Of a stretch of DNA of 64,000 nt, positions 54,805 to 63,887 are shown one piece after another. The notes under the pieces are model-generated. The model ran no database searches and was not told the origin of the DNA. It saw only the letters and a list, made by a program, of their open reading frames with translations. Source of the stretch: Verrucomicrobiota bacterium (GTDB taxonomy: Bacteria; Verrucomicrobiota; Verrucomicrobiia; Limisphaerales; J093). The stretch spans positions 1 to 64,000 of the forward strand of contig JAKQDD010000012.1 of NCBI GenBank assembly GCA_029556615.1. Direction: 5' to 3'. Position 1 is the first letter of the stretch. Each line of letters opens with the position of its first letter. The translations under genes were made by a program, and so were the position numbers.

Positions 54805-57800
54805 ATGAAAGTGCCAATGCTCCGAATCATGGGAGCCGTCTTGTTGGCGGCGGGTGCGGTTGTATCAGTGCGCGCTGACTATCCTGCCACCGTGCTCTCG
54901 CAGGGTCCGTCGGCCTATTATCGGCTGAACGAGACCACGCAGCCGGCGCCGTTGACAGTGACGGCGGCGAACCTGGGGAGTGTCGGCTCGGCCGGGGCCG
55001 GCGAGTTCCGGAACGGCGTCGAGCGGGGTGCGGCGGGGGCGATTGTCAGCGATCCCGGGAACATGGCCGTGCGGATGCCGGGCGCGGCAGGGAACCGGGT
55101 TCGGATCCCGTGGAACGAGGCGTGGAATTCGGCGACGGCGCTCACGATCGAGTTCTGGGCCAAGCCGGGCCAGACGAGCGCGATCCAATGCCCGGCGGCC
55201 TCGGTCGAGTTCATCGCGGATCCGCTGAGCCGCTACGGTTGGCTGTTCTATCAGGCGAAGTCGACCAGCGCAACGGGGTTGGGCGATGGCAACGGTTGGA
55301 CGTTCCGCCACTACAACACTTCTGGTGCCACCGCGTTCACCGGGGCGTACACGAATCTGACGCTGAACACGGACACCTGGTATCACGTGGTGGGCGTCTA
55401 CGATGGGTCGACCATGAAGATCTACCTGAACGGCGCTTTGGGCATGAGCACCGCGCTGCCCGCCGGGGCCACGGTGAGCGCCAATGCGAACTCGAACATC
55501 CCGCTCACGTTTGGGGCGCGGGCCGATGGCGTCTCCGGCTACTACGAATACAACGGCACGATCGACGAAGCGGCCGTGTACACGACGGCGCTGTCGCCAT
55601 CCCGGATTCTCGCCCACTATGAGGCGGGGGTGGCGGTGTCGCCGCCGACCTCGTACCAGCAGACGATTCTGGGCGATGCCCCGGCGGGTTATTGGCGTTT
55701 CAACGAAGCGGGCGATGTGTTTGCAGCGAACGCGGGCACCCTGGGGAGTCCGGCGGATGCGAAGATCATCGCGCCGACGACGGTGGCGGTGCCGGGGCCG
55801 ACGGGCACGGGATTCGAGGCGGGGAACAAGGCGGTCCAGTTCACGACGGGCGGTTACGTTCAGGCACCGGGCCTGAACCTGAACACGAACGGGGTGACGA
55901 TCACCTGCTGGGTGAAGCCCAGCGGCAACCAGGCTGCGGACGCCGGCGTCGTGTTCCACCGGGCCCGCCTGGCAACGGGCGCCAGCGGCACGATCGCGGG
56001 TATCAAGATGGACGCAGTCGAGGGATTGGGTTTGAGCTACAACTGGGACGGGGACAGGGCCACGTACAACTGGGACAGTGAGCTGGAACTCGTCAATGAC
56101 GAATGGAACTTCGTGGCGCTGATTGTGCAGCCGACGCGGGCCATGCTCTTCGCCCCGGGCGGCACGAACCCGGATCCAGTGACGCGGGAAGGGGACGACA
56201 TCAGTCACGCGGCGCTCGAGTTCGAGGGGGCGACCTACATCGGCATGGACCCGTTCACGGACCCGACGACCACGACGCGGCGGTTTGTGGGATCGATCGA
56301 TGAAGTCGCGGTGTTCGGCCGCGCGCTGTCGGTGGGCGAAGCCTACACGCAGTACGGTGCGGCCCTGGGCAACCTGGCGCCCAGGATCTTCGCCCATCCC
56401 GTCGCGCCGTTCGAGACGCTGTATGTGGGCGATCCCTTCACCATGACGGTGGATGCCGGCGGTACGCCGGACATTACCTACACGTGGCGCAAGAACGGGA
56501 CGCCGGTTCCGGGGGCGACGTCGAGCACCCTGGCGATTCCCAGCCTCGCCTTGTCCGATGCGGGCGACTACACGGTGCTGGTGGGGAACAGCTTCGGCCA
56601 GGTCACGAGCGTCGCGGCGACGCTCTATGTGGCGGATCAGGAGGTGCCGACGCTGGTTCAGGATCTGCGGGTTCCGAGCCGGACGCTCTACGCCGGGGGA
56701 TCGATCCGGCTGGGCGTGGTGGCTGCCGGCGGCGGCTTGACCTACACCTGGAAGAAGGACGGCAGCCCCATCGCGGACGCCGCGGGATCGACCCTGGTCA
56801 TTGACAACATCACGGCTGCGGATGCGGGGTCCTACATGGTCACGGTGAGCAATCCGGCGGGCAGCGTGGACAGTGCGAGCACCACGGTTCTCGTGGCGGC
56901 CCCGGCGGTGGGATCGTATGAGGCCGAGATCGCTGCCGACGCGCCGCGGGCGTGGTTCCGGTTGGACGACCCGGCGGGCCTGGATCTGATGCTGGATGCG
57001 ACAGGGCGATACGATGGGTACTACACGAATCGAATGGGGACGCCGGTGACTTTGGGCGCGGCGGGGGCGCTGGCGGGTGATGCGAACACGGCGGCCACGT
57101 TCCTCAACACGGACGAAGCCTGGGGCGAGGTCTATCCGACCCCCGTGACCATGGGCGATTACACGTACGAATGCTGGGTGAAAACGGACGACATCGCGCT
57201 GGACCTCAGTCCGTTGTCCTCCTTCCGCCCGCAGTTCGGTGTGTTTCTCTGGAAGAACGGGGCCAACTGGCGCAGTGGGGACGGTTATGGCGACCTCGAC
57301 ATCGGTGTCGATCGCCGCTCCTCCGCCGTGGGCGCGGTGCAGCCGGGCGCGTGGACGCACCTGGTGGTGACGCATTCGGCGTCGGCGGGCCACATCACCT
57401 ACGTGAACGGCGTCTGGGATGGCAGCGCCTACATTGACCATTCCCGCAACAGGAATGCGCCGCTTCGGATTGGTGCGTATGAGCCGGTGCTCGGCGGCGA
57501 CAACTGGTTCTGGACAGGTCAGATCGACGAGGTGGCGGTCTACACCGAGGCGCTGAGCCAGGATCGAGTGCTTGCCCACTACCAGGCGGCGCTGTATCCC
57601 AGCACGAAACCGTTCTTCGTGCGGGAGCCGGTGACCCAGGCAGTTCTGCCGTCGACGAGTGTGACGTTCGAGTCGCAAGCGGACGGGAGCTACCCGATCA
57701 CCTATCAGTGGTACAAGAACGGCGTGGCAATCGAGGGGGCGACGACGGCCGCCTATACCGTGACGGCCTCGAGCACACCGGGTGGTTCGGAAGAGTACAA

Positions 57801-58746
57801 GGTGCTGGCGAAGAACGGGGTGGGCGAGACCTACAGCCGGGTGGCGACCCTGACCGTTTACGCACCGGCGCCGGCGTCCTGGAGCGCCACCGACGGCCTG
57901 GTGCTGCATCTGAAGTTCGACGGCAATATGAACGACGCGTCCGGCCGGAACAACAACGGCACGGCGGTGGGTACGCCCACGCTGGTCTCGGGCCAGTTGG
58001 GTCAGGCCTTGCACTTCAACACGGACACGGGTGCCGGCGAGTTCAACTACGTCACCCTCGGGTCGCCGGGCGACCTGCGGTTCGGGACGGATGTGGACTT
58101 CTCGGTGGCCTACTGGGTGCGCACGCCGGCGGGGATGACGAACGGAGACCTGCCGTTCCTGTGCAGCGCCACCAACTCGTACGGCAACCCTGGGCTCACG
58201 TTTGCGCCGTCGTATAATCTGGGCGGCTGGTCATTCAGCTTGAACGGTGTTGCCCAGGTCTATGGTGCGGCAGGCAGCATCAACGACGGCAACTGGCATC
58301 ACCTGTTGCATGCGGTCAACCGCAAGGGCAACGTCGTCACTTACCTCGACGGCGTGCAGGTCGATTCCCGGTCGGCGTCGACCCTGGGGAATGTCGACAC
58401 GACCGACGGGGTCTTCAACATTGGCCAGGATCCCACGGGTGCGTATCCCGAGACCGGCGAGGCGGAGGTCGATGACATGGGGGTGTGGCGGCGGACGCTG
58501 ACGGCGTACGATGCTTACGCGATCCACTACGTTGCCAAGAACCACGGCTTGTCCTTCGACACCGCGGCTCCGGCCCAGTTGTCGATCACCCGTGGCGCAA
58601 CCGGGATCGAGATCACCTGGCAGGGTGGTGGGACGCTCGAGGAGTCTGGCAGCATCATGGGCGGCTGGAGCACGGTGAGCGGGGCCGCGTCTCCGTACCC
58701 GGTCACGCCGGGCGGCACCGGCAAGTTCTACCGCGTGAAGCGCTAG
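54805..58746 (+). CDS. Large secreted LamG/Ig-domain surface protein
   Basis: Protein of 1313 aa with a signal peptide (MLRIMGAVLLAAGAVVSVRA). Four LamG/concanavalin-like domains lie at about 20-280, 285-525, 700-930 and 1025-1235. Each has the TLEFWxK or TYECWVK entry strand, an AYINGVxDG-type loop and IDEVAVY near its end. Ig-like domains lie between (about 530-610, 615-695, 935-1020). The last 60 residues (ITWQGGGTLEESGSIMGGW ... KFYRVKR) carry the shared C-terminal cassette. No enzyme motif; carbohydrate binding or adhesion is likely. The stop codon TAG 58744-58746 is the first triplet of an A half. A slightly earlier start, ATG 54793, is possible. Confidence 0.87.
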   Translation: MKVPMLRIMGAVLLAAGAVVSVRADYPATVLSQGPSAYYRLNETTQPAPLTVTAANLGSVGSAGAGEFRNGVERGAAGAIVSDPGNMAVRMPGAAGNRVRIPWNEAWNSATALTIEFWAKPGQTSAIQCPAASVEFIADPLSRYGWLFYQAKSTSATGLGDGNGWTFRHYNTSGATAFTGAYTNLTLNTDTWYHVVGVYDGSTMKIYLNGALGMSTALPAGATVSANANSNIPLTFGARADGVSGYYEYNGTIDEAAVYTTALSPSRILAHYEAGVAVSPPTSYQQTILGDAPAGYWRFNEAGDVFAANAGTLGSPADAKIIAPTTVAVPGPTGTGFEAGNKAVQFTTGGYVQAPGLNLNTNGVTITCWVKPSGNQAADAGVVFHRARLATGASGTIAGIKMDAVEGLGLSYNWDGDRATYNWDSELELVNDEWNFVALIVQPTRAMLFAPGGTNPDPVTREGDDISHAALEFEGATYIGMDPFTDPTTTTRRFVGSIDEVAVFGRALSVGEAYTQYGAALGNLAPRIFAHPVAPFETLYVGDPFTMTVDAGGTPDITYTWRKNGTPVPGATSSTLAIPSLALSDAGDYTVLVGNSFGQVTSVAATLYVADQEVPTLVQDLRVPSRTLYAGGSIRLGVVAAGGGLTYTWKKDGSPIADAAGSTLVIDNITAADAGSYMVTVSNPAGSVDSASTTVLVAAPAVGSYEAEIAADAPRAWFRLDDPAGLDLMLDATGRYDGYYTNRMGTPVTLGAAGALAGDANTAATFLNTDEAWGEVYPTPVTMGDYTYECWVKTDDIALDLSPLSSFRPQFGVFLWKNGANWRSGDGYGDLDIGVDRRSSAVGAVQPGAWTHLVVTHSASAGHITYVNGVWDGSAYIDHSRNRNAPLRIGAYEPVLGGDNWFWTGQIDEVAVYTEALSQDRVLAHYQAALYPSTKPFFVREPVTQAVLPSTSVTFESQADGSYPITYQWYKNGVAIEGATTAAYTVTASSTPGGSEEYKVLAKNGVGETYSRVATLTVYAPAPASWSATDGLVLHLKFDGNMNDASGRNNNGTAVGTPTLVSGQLGQALHFNTDTGAGEFNYVTLGSPGDLRFGTDVDFSVAYWVRTPAGMTNGDLPFLCSATNSYGNPGLTFAPSYNLGGWSFSLNGVAQVYGAAGSINDGNWHHLLHAVNRKGNVVTYLDGVQVDSRSASTLGNVDTTDGVFNIGQDPTGAYPETGEAEVDDMGVWRRTLTAYDAYAIHYVAKNHGLSFDTAAPAQLSITRGATGIEITWQGGGTLEESGSIMGGWSTVSGAASPYPVTPGGTGKFYRVKR

Positions 58747-58829
58747 CGAGGCGCGAGATTGGGGTGGTGGGGGGCAGCAGGGTCTTCATCAGCCTGAGGA
58801 CTCGACCGGGTCTGAGGTGCGCCTCGCCA
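58744..58829 (+). repeat. Half A of the palindromic element, solo copy
   Basis: TAGCGAGGCGC starts at the LamG gene stop codon. The right inverted end reads GCGCCTCGCCA (58819-58829), with one mismatch at the final CTA. No B half follows. It is the only near-complete solo A in the window. Confidence 0.82.
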
Positions 58830-58856
58830 GACCTCGCCTCATTTGAGATAGCTCAC

Positions 58857-58890
58857 GGCGGCCCCGACATGGTCGGGGCCGCCTTTGTTT
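58857..58890 (+). terminator. Intrinsic terminator after the LamG gene
   Basis: Perfect 11-bp stem GGCGGCCCCGA / TCGGGGCCGCC around a CATGG loop, followed by TTTGTTT. It is the clearest Rho-independent terminator in the window and ends the LamG transcript past the A element. The rest of the gap to 59100 has no gene. Confidence 0.85.
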
Positions 58891-59100
58891 GGACGGGATA
58901 GGGGGACAGGTTCACAGTCGGCTGCCGTCGGACGCTGACTGCGGCGATAGGGGGCCACGGTCAACCCATGACAGAGTGACAGGCTACCAGTTAGCCCCCG
59001 GGAGCCGATGGCGGGCATCCCAGTCACAGGCGTCAAGCAAGGATCCGGGCGTTGAACCCGGACTTGTGTCCCGCAGGGAATACGCCGAGAATCGCGGGCC

Positions 59101-62070
59101 ATGAACTCCAGGAGAGGAAACGACGGGGCGACTTGCCGGCTGGGCGCAGGGGGCCGGGCGGTTGGTTGGGCGCTGAGCGTGCTGGCCGGTGCCGCCCTCG
59201 GCTGCGAAGCGGCGGAGTTGATCCAGTCGGCGACGTTCGCTTGTGCGCCGAAGGTGCTGCGGACGCCGGGGGGAGAGCGCTGGGTCATCACAGCGCGGAT
59301 CGAGAGCGCCGGTTTGAGCAACGTGGTGGTCACCGCCACCGCGGCATCGTGGGGGCAGACACCCCCCCAGTCGAAGGGGCAGGTGGGCGCCGGCAAGTCG
59401 GAGATCGAGTTCGAGGTCCCGCCGCTGAAGGAAGCCGAGCCGCTCCGGGTTCAGATCCGTTCCGACGGCGGGGTGCAGGAATTCGAGGCGACGACGCTCG
59501 CGTCCCCGAAGGCCTGGACGGTTTATCTGACGCAACACACGCATACCGACATCGGGTACACGCGGCCGCAGACGGAAATCCTGCCTGAGAGCCTGCGGTT
59601 TTTGGATTACGCTTTGGATTACTGCGATTTGACGGATGGCTATCCGGACGACGCCCGGTTCCGGTGGACTTGCGAGACCTTCTGGGCGGTGCGGGAGTTC
59701 CTCAAGTCGCGTCCACCGGTGCAGATCGAGCGTCTCCGGCGCCGGGTGCAGGAAGGCCGGATCGAGATTGCTGGTCTGCTGCTGAACCTCTCGGAGATTG
59801 CGACGGAGAGCTCGATCTGGGCCTCGCTGCAGAGTCTGCGCGCGGTGGGGGGCGACCTCGGGTTGCCGGTGGTGACGGCGATGCAGAACGACGTGAATGG
59901 GGCGGCGTGGTGTCTGCCGGATTATCTGCCCGGGATCGGGATCCGGTACCTGACGATGGGGATCAATGAAACCCGATCGATCCTCCCCTTCGATCAGCCG
60001 ACGGCCTTCTGGTGGGAGGCGCCGTCGGGGCGGCGGATTCTGGCGTATCGGGCCGACCACTATCACACGGGGAATTTCTGGGGGATCCACACGGGGGACG
60101 AGGCGAAGTTCGGGGCGGGGCTGATCCGCTATCTGCGGTCGCTCGAGCAGCGGCGGTATCCGTTGGATCGGGCGGCGGTCCAGTTTTCGGGCTATCACAC
60201 GGACAACTCGCCGCCGTCGATGATTGCGAGCGACCTGGTGCGGCGGTGGAACGAGCGGCATGTCTGGCCGAAGCTGCGGGTATCGGTGGCGCGGGAGTTT
60301 CTCGAGCACGTGGAGAAGGAACATGGGAGTCAGCTTCCGGTGCATCGTCAGGCCTGGCCGGACTGGTGGACGGACGGGTTCGGGTCGGCGGCCCGGGAGA
60401 CGGCGGCGTCGAGGGAGATGCACGCGGGGATGCAGGTGACTGAGGCGCTGCTGGCGATGTCGGCGTTGCGGGGGCGGCGGATTCCGGAGGCGATACTGCG
60501 TCGGGCGGCGGATGTGCAGGAGTCCCTGATGTTCTATGACGAGCACACCTTTGGCGCGGCGGAGAGCGTGGACGATCCACTGGCGGAGAACAGCCAGGTG
60601 CAATGGAGCGAGAAATCGGCCTATGTGTGGACGGCGGTGAAGGAGGGGAGCCTGCTTCGGGAGGATGCCTTCGGGTTGTTCCAGGAGTTCCTGCCGCGGG
60701 CGGACGTTCCGACCCTGGTTGTGGTCAATACGCTCAATTGGCCGCGGTCCGGTCTGGCGCAGGTGTTCATCGATCACCAGATGCTGCCGCCGGACCGCGA
60801 GGTTCGGATCGTGGATGCGGAGACGGGGAAGGCGGTCCCGGCCCAGCCGTTGGGTCGGCGGTCGGAGGGCGCCTACTGGGCGTTTTGGGCCCGGGATGTT
60901 CCCGCGCTCGGGTATCGGCTGTTCCGGATTGAGACGGCAGACCGGCCGCGGCCTGCCGAGGAGCGGGTGGCGGGCACGGCCCTCGAGAACGGGCATTACG
61001 CCATCGAAGTGGACCCCGGGAAGGGGGCGGTGACGCGTCTGGTGGACAAGGAGACGGGGCTGAACTTGGTCGACGCCTCGGCGCCGTGGGGGTTTGGCCA
61101 GTTGTTCCGCGAGACGCTGACGGAGAAGCGGGACTTCGTGGCGGACCGGTTCCGTCGGGCGGCGTGGACGAATGTCACGGTCGAACCGGGGGTCCGTGGG
61201 CCTGTGTGGCAGAGTCTGGTGCTGGCTGGTCGGCTCGAGGGGTGCGCCGAGAAGAACGGAGCCCGGGTTGAAATCCGTCTCTACCAGACGGAGAAGCGCC
61301 TCGAGTTTCATTGGATGATCCGGAAGCTGCCGGTGGCGAGCGCGGAGGCGGTTTACGTGGCGTTTCCGTTTGCCCCGAGGGACGGGCAGATCGCGTACGA
61401 GGCCCAGGGCGGGATTGTGCGTCCGGGGACGGATCAGATCCCGGGTTCGTCGTCGGACTGGCAGACGGTGCAGGGCTTTCTGGCGGTGCGCCATCCGCAG
61501 GGGCAGATCATCTGGAGCAGTGCCGGGGCGCCGCTCGTGCAATTGGGGGATCTCAATTTGGGCAAGTGGCAGCGGGTGACGCGTGTGGCACAGCCGCATG
61601 TCTACTCGTGGGTGATGAATAACTACTGGTTCACCAACTTCCGGCCGACCCAGGAGGGTGACTTCCGGTGGAACTACGGTCTGACGACGACGCGCGATCC
61701 GGGGAACGCGGCCGCGACGCGTCTTGGTTGGGGTTTTCGGATTCCGCTGGCGACGCGGGTGCTGACGCCGCTGAAAGCTGGGAAGACGGTGGAGCCTCCG
61801 GCGCTATCGCTGGTGACGGTGGACGTGCCTGGGGTGGTGGTGGTGGACACGCGGCCTGCGGCGGGCGGCGGGGTTGTGCTGCAGGTTCGAGAGGTTGCCG
61901 GCGAGGGCGTGACGCTCGATGCCGGCAATGTCCGCACGTGGATGCCCATCGAGGCCGCCGCGGAAGTCAACGCGCTTGGAGCTGTCCTCGAGGACGGCAT
62001 CGAGTCGATCGCGTTGAAGCCCTGCGATGTTCGGTTCGTGCGGCTCCGGTTCGGCGCGTTGACCGAGTGA
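59101..62070 (+). CDS. GH38-family alpha-mannosidase-like protein, exported
   Basis: Protein of 989 aa. Zn ligands H148 and D150 sit in HTHTDIGYT, the hallmark of GH38. The nucleophile is D264 in QNDVNGA. WEAPSGRRILAYRADHYH and SGYHTDNSPP are further active-site loops. The C-terminal half is the beta-sandwich of GH38 (ALENGHYAIEVDPGKGAV). An N-terminal signal stretch (VGWALSVLAGAALGC) suggests secretion; the cysteine could be a lipobox, though not canonical. Likely removes mannose from glycans outside the cytoplasm. An N-terminal beta domain of about 110 residues precedes the catalytic part. It is followed 12 nt later by an endonuclease gene. Confidence 0.9.
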   Translation: MNSRRGNDGATCRLGAGGRAVGWALSVLAGAALGCEAAELIQSATFACAPKVLRTPGGERWVITARIESAGLSNVVVTATAASWGQTPPQSKGQVGAGKSEIEFEVPPLKEAEPLRVQIRSDGGVQEFEATTLASPKAWTVYLTQHTHTDIGYTRPQTEILPESLRFLDYALDYCDLTDGYPDDARFRWTCETFWAVREFLKSRPPVQIERLRRRVQEGRIEIAGLLLNLSEIATESSIWASLQSLRAVGGDLGLPVVTAMQNDVNGAAWCLPDYLPGIGIRYLTMGINETRSILPFDQPTAFWWEAPSGRRILAYRADHYHTGNFWGIHTGDEAKFGAGLIRYLRSLEQRRYPLDRAAVQFSGYHTDNSPPSMIASDLVRRWNERHVWPKLRVSVAREFLEHVEKEHGSQLPVHRQAWPDWWTDGFGSAARETAASREMHAGMQVTEALLAMSALRGRRIPEAILRRAADVQESLMFYDEHTFGAAESVDDPLAENSQVQWSEKSAYVWTAVKEGSLLREDAFGLFQEFLPRADVPTLVVVNTLNWPRSGLAQVFIDHQMLPPDREVRIVDAETGKAVPAQPLGRRSEGAYWAFWARDVPALGYRLFRIETADRPRPAEERVAGTALENGHYAIEVDPGKGAVTRLVDKETGLNLVDASAPWGFGQLFRETLTEKRDFVADRFRRAAWTNVTVEPGVRGPVWQSLVLAGRLEGCAEKNGARVEIRLYQTEKRLEFHWMIRKLPVASAEAVYVAFPFAPRDGQIAYEAQGGIVRPGTDQIPGSSSDWQTVQGFLAVRHPQGQIIWSSAGAPLVQLGDLNLGKWQRVTRVAQPHVYSWVMNNYWFTNFRPTQEGDFRWNYGLTTTRDPGNAAATRLGWGFRIPLATRVLTPLKAGKTVEPPALSLVTVDVPGVVVVDTRPAAGGGVVLQVREVAGEGVTLDAGNVRTWMPIEAAAEVNALGAVLEDGIESIALKPCDVRFVRLRFGALTE

Positions 62071-62082
62071 CGATCGGGCCAA

Positions 62083-63078
62083 GTGAAGCTGTTGCCTTTC
62101 GTTCTGGGCTTGGTGGGGTCTGGGCTGTTGCTGCGGGCGGATCCGCCGCCTGGATACTACGCGGCGGCCGAGGGGAAGCGGGGGTTGGCCTTGCGCCAGG
62201 CGCTTCACGGCATCGTGCGCAATCACCGCGTCATCCCGTATGCGAGCGGCGCCCAGCTGGACACGAGCGACGCGCTGCGGGTGCTGGATCAGGACCCGGC
62301 GAATTCGGGGAACGTGGTGGGCATCTACTCGAGACTCTCGAGGTCCAAGGCGAGTTTCGGGCTGGCGGCCGGCTGGAACCGGGAGCACCTCTGGTGCAAC
62401 GGCTACGGCATCGAGTCGCGCGAGCCCGCGTACAGCGACCTGCACAACCTCCGGGCCGAGGACATGACGGTCAACAGCGATCGGGGGAACAAGTACTTCG
62501 ACGAAAGCAATCCCTCCGACCCCGAGTATGCGAATCCGGCAGGCGCGGAGGCGTTGTTGTCGTCGACGGACAGCGATTCATGGGAGCCGCCGGAGTTTGT
62601 GAAAGGGGACATTGCGCGGGCGATGTTCTACATGGCGGTCCGGTATATGGGGGATGCAGCCGGGGAACCGGCCCTGACGCTGACCGATGCAATTGGGCAG
62701 ATCACAGCCTCCGGGAGTTCCATGGGGCGGCACACCGTCCTGGTGCACTGGCACCTGCAGGATCCGGTGGATGCTGCCGAGGCCGGTCGGAATGACGCGA
62801 TCTACCGCGACTACCAGAGGAACCGGAATCCGTTTGTGGATCGCCCGGAATGGGTGCTCGAGGCGTTTATGCCACAATTGACCCTCTCGGTGTCGGGGAC
62901 GAGTGCCACGCTCGAATGGGCCGCAGACGCCTCGCCGATCGTGGTGCTCGAAGCGACGAGGACGGCGATCTCGAACTGGAGCACCGTGACGAACGTGCCG
63001 ACCCAGGCAGGCGCTTTCTGGAAAGTGACGCTCCCGCTCGAACCGGAAGAGCGGTTCTTTCGATTGCGGCTGCCGTAG
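62083..63078 (+). CDS. Exported endonuclease I-family nuclease with FFRL-type C-terminus
   Basis: Protein of 331 aa starting with GTG (there is no suitable ATG). A signal peptide (LLPFVLGLVGSGLLLRA) is followed by the EndA/NucM-type Endonuclease_1 domain. WNREHLWC (H102) and YSDLHNLRAED hold the His-metal finger residues, and NVVGIYS lies in the core. It should cut DNA (and perhaps RNA) in the periplasm or medium for nutrient uptake. The last ~60 residues (ATLEWAADAS ... RFFRLRLP) form the shared C-terminal cassette. The stop is 6 bp before a tandem palindromic array. Confidence 0.88.
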   Translation: MKLLPFVLGLVGSGLLLRADPPPGYYAAAEGKRGLALRQALHGIVRNHRVIPYASGAQLDTSDALRVLDQDPANSGNVVGIYSRLSRSKASFGLAAGWNREHLWCNGYGIESREPAYSDLHNLRAEDMTVNSDRGNKYFDESNPSDPEYANPAGAEALLSSTDSDSWEPPEFVKGDIARAMFYMAVRYMGDAAGEPALTLTDAIGQITASGSSMGRHTVLVHWHLQDPVDAAEAGRNDAIYRDYQRNRNPFVDRPEWVLEAFMPQLTLSVSGTSATLEWAADASPIVVLEATRTAISNWSTVTNVPTQAGAFWKVTLPLEPEERFFRLRLP

Positions 63079-63083
63079 TTGTT

Positions 63084-63887
63084 CCCTCGCCGATTCAGGA
63101 CGGAGGGCAGATTGGAGGCCGCGCGAAGCCGGCTCGGCCGCCCCCCCCCAATCTGTGATCCGCCCCGAATCTGCGCGGAGATCGTCCCTCGCCGATTCAG
63201 GACGGAGCGCAGATTACCCTCCGTGCGAAGCTGGCTCTGCCGCCCTCCCAATCGGCGATCCGCCCCGAATCTGCGCGGGGATGATCCCTCGCCGATTCAG
63301 GGCGGAGCGCAGATTACCGTCCGCGCGGAGCCGCTTCTGCCGCCCCCCCAATCTGTGATCCGCCCCGAATCTCCGCGGAGATAGCCCCTCGCCGATTCAG
63401 GACGGAGGGCAGATTGGAGGCCGCGCGAAGCCGGCTCGGCCGCCCCTCCCAATCGGCGATCCGCCCCGAATCTGCGCGGAGATCGTCCCTCGCCGATTCA
63501 GGGCGGAGCGCAGATTGCCGTCCGCGCGGAGCCGCTTCTGCCGCCCCCCCAATCTGTGATCCGCCCCGAATCTGCGCGGAGATAGCCCCTCGCCGATTCA
63601 GGACGGAGGGCAGATTGGAGGCCGCGCGAAGCCGGCTCGGCCGCCCCCCCCCAATCGGCGATCCGCCCCGAATCTGCGCGGGGATCATTCCTCGCCGATT
63701 CAGGACGGAGCGCAGATTAGAGGCCGCGCGAAGCCGCTTCTGCCGCCCCCCCAATCTGTGATCCGCCCCGAATCTGCGCGGAGATAGACCCTCGCCGATT
63801 CAGGACGGAGCGCAGATTGCCGTCCCCGCGAAGCTGGCTCTGCCGCCCCCCCAATCGGTGATCCGGCCCGAATCGGTGCGGGGAAGT
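63084..63887. repeat. Tandem array of eight ~100-bp palindromic units
   Basis: Units start at about 63084, 63186, 63286, 63386, 63487, 63587, 63689 and 63789 (period 100-102). Each can fold: GCAGATTGG ... CCAATCTG and GGCCG ... CGGCC form an inner stem, and GATTC ... GAATC an outer one. Units alternate between AATCTGTGATCC and AATCGG(C/T)GATCC tails, so the deeper period is about 201 bp. The array fills the whole gap between convergent genes. Short open frames in it are not genes. No spacers of CRISPR type. Confidence 0.95.

Noticed and set aside
63314-63754. Open frames in several phases across the tandem array
   Set aside because: They arise because the ~100-bp unit lacks stop codons in some frames and repeats. 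No ribosome site, and composition follows the repeat.
63084-63887. CRISPR array
   Set aside because: Units are nearly identical over their full ~100 bp with no unique spacers, and no cas genes are present.
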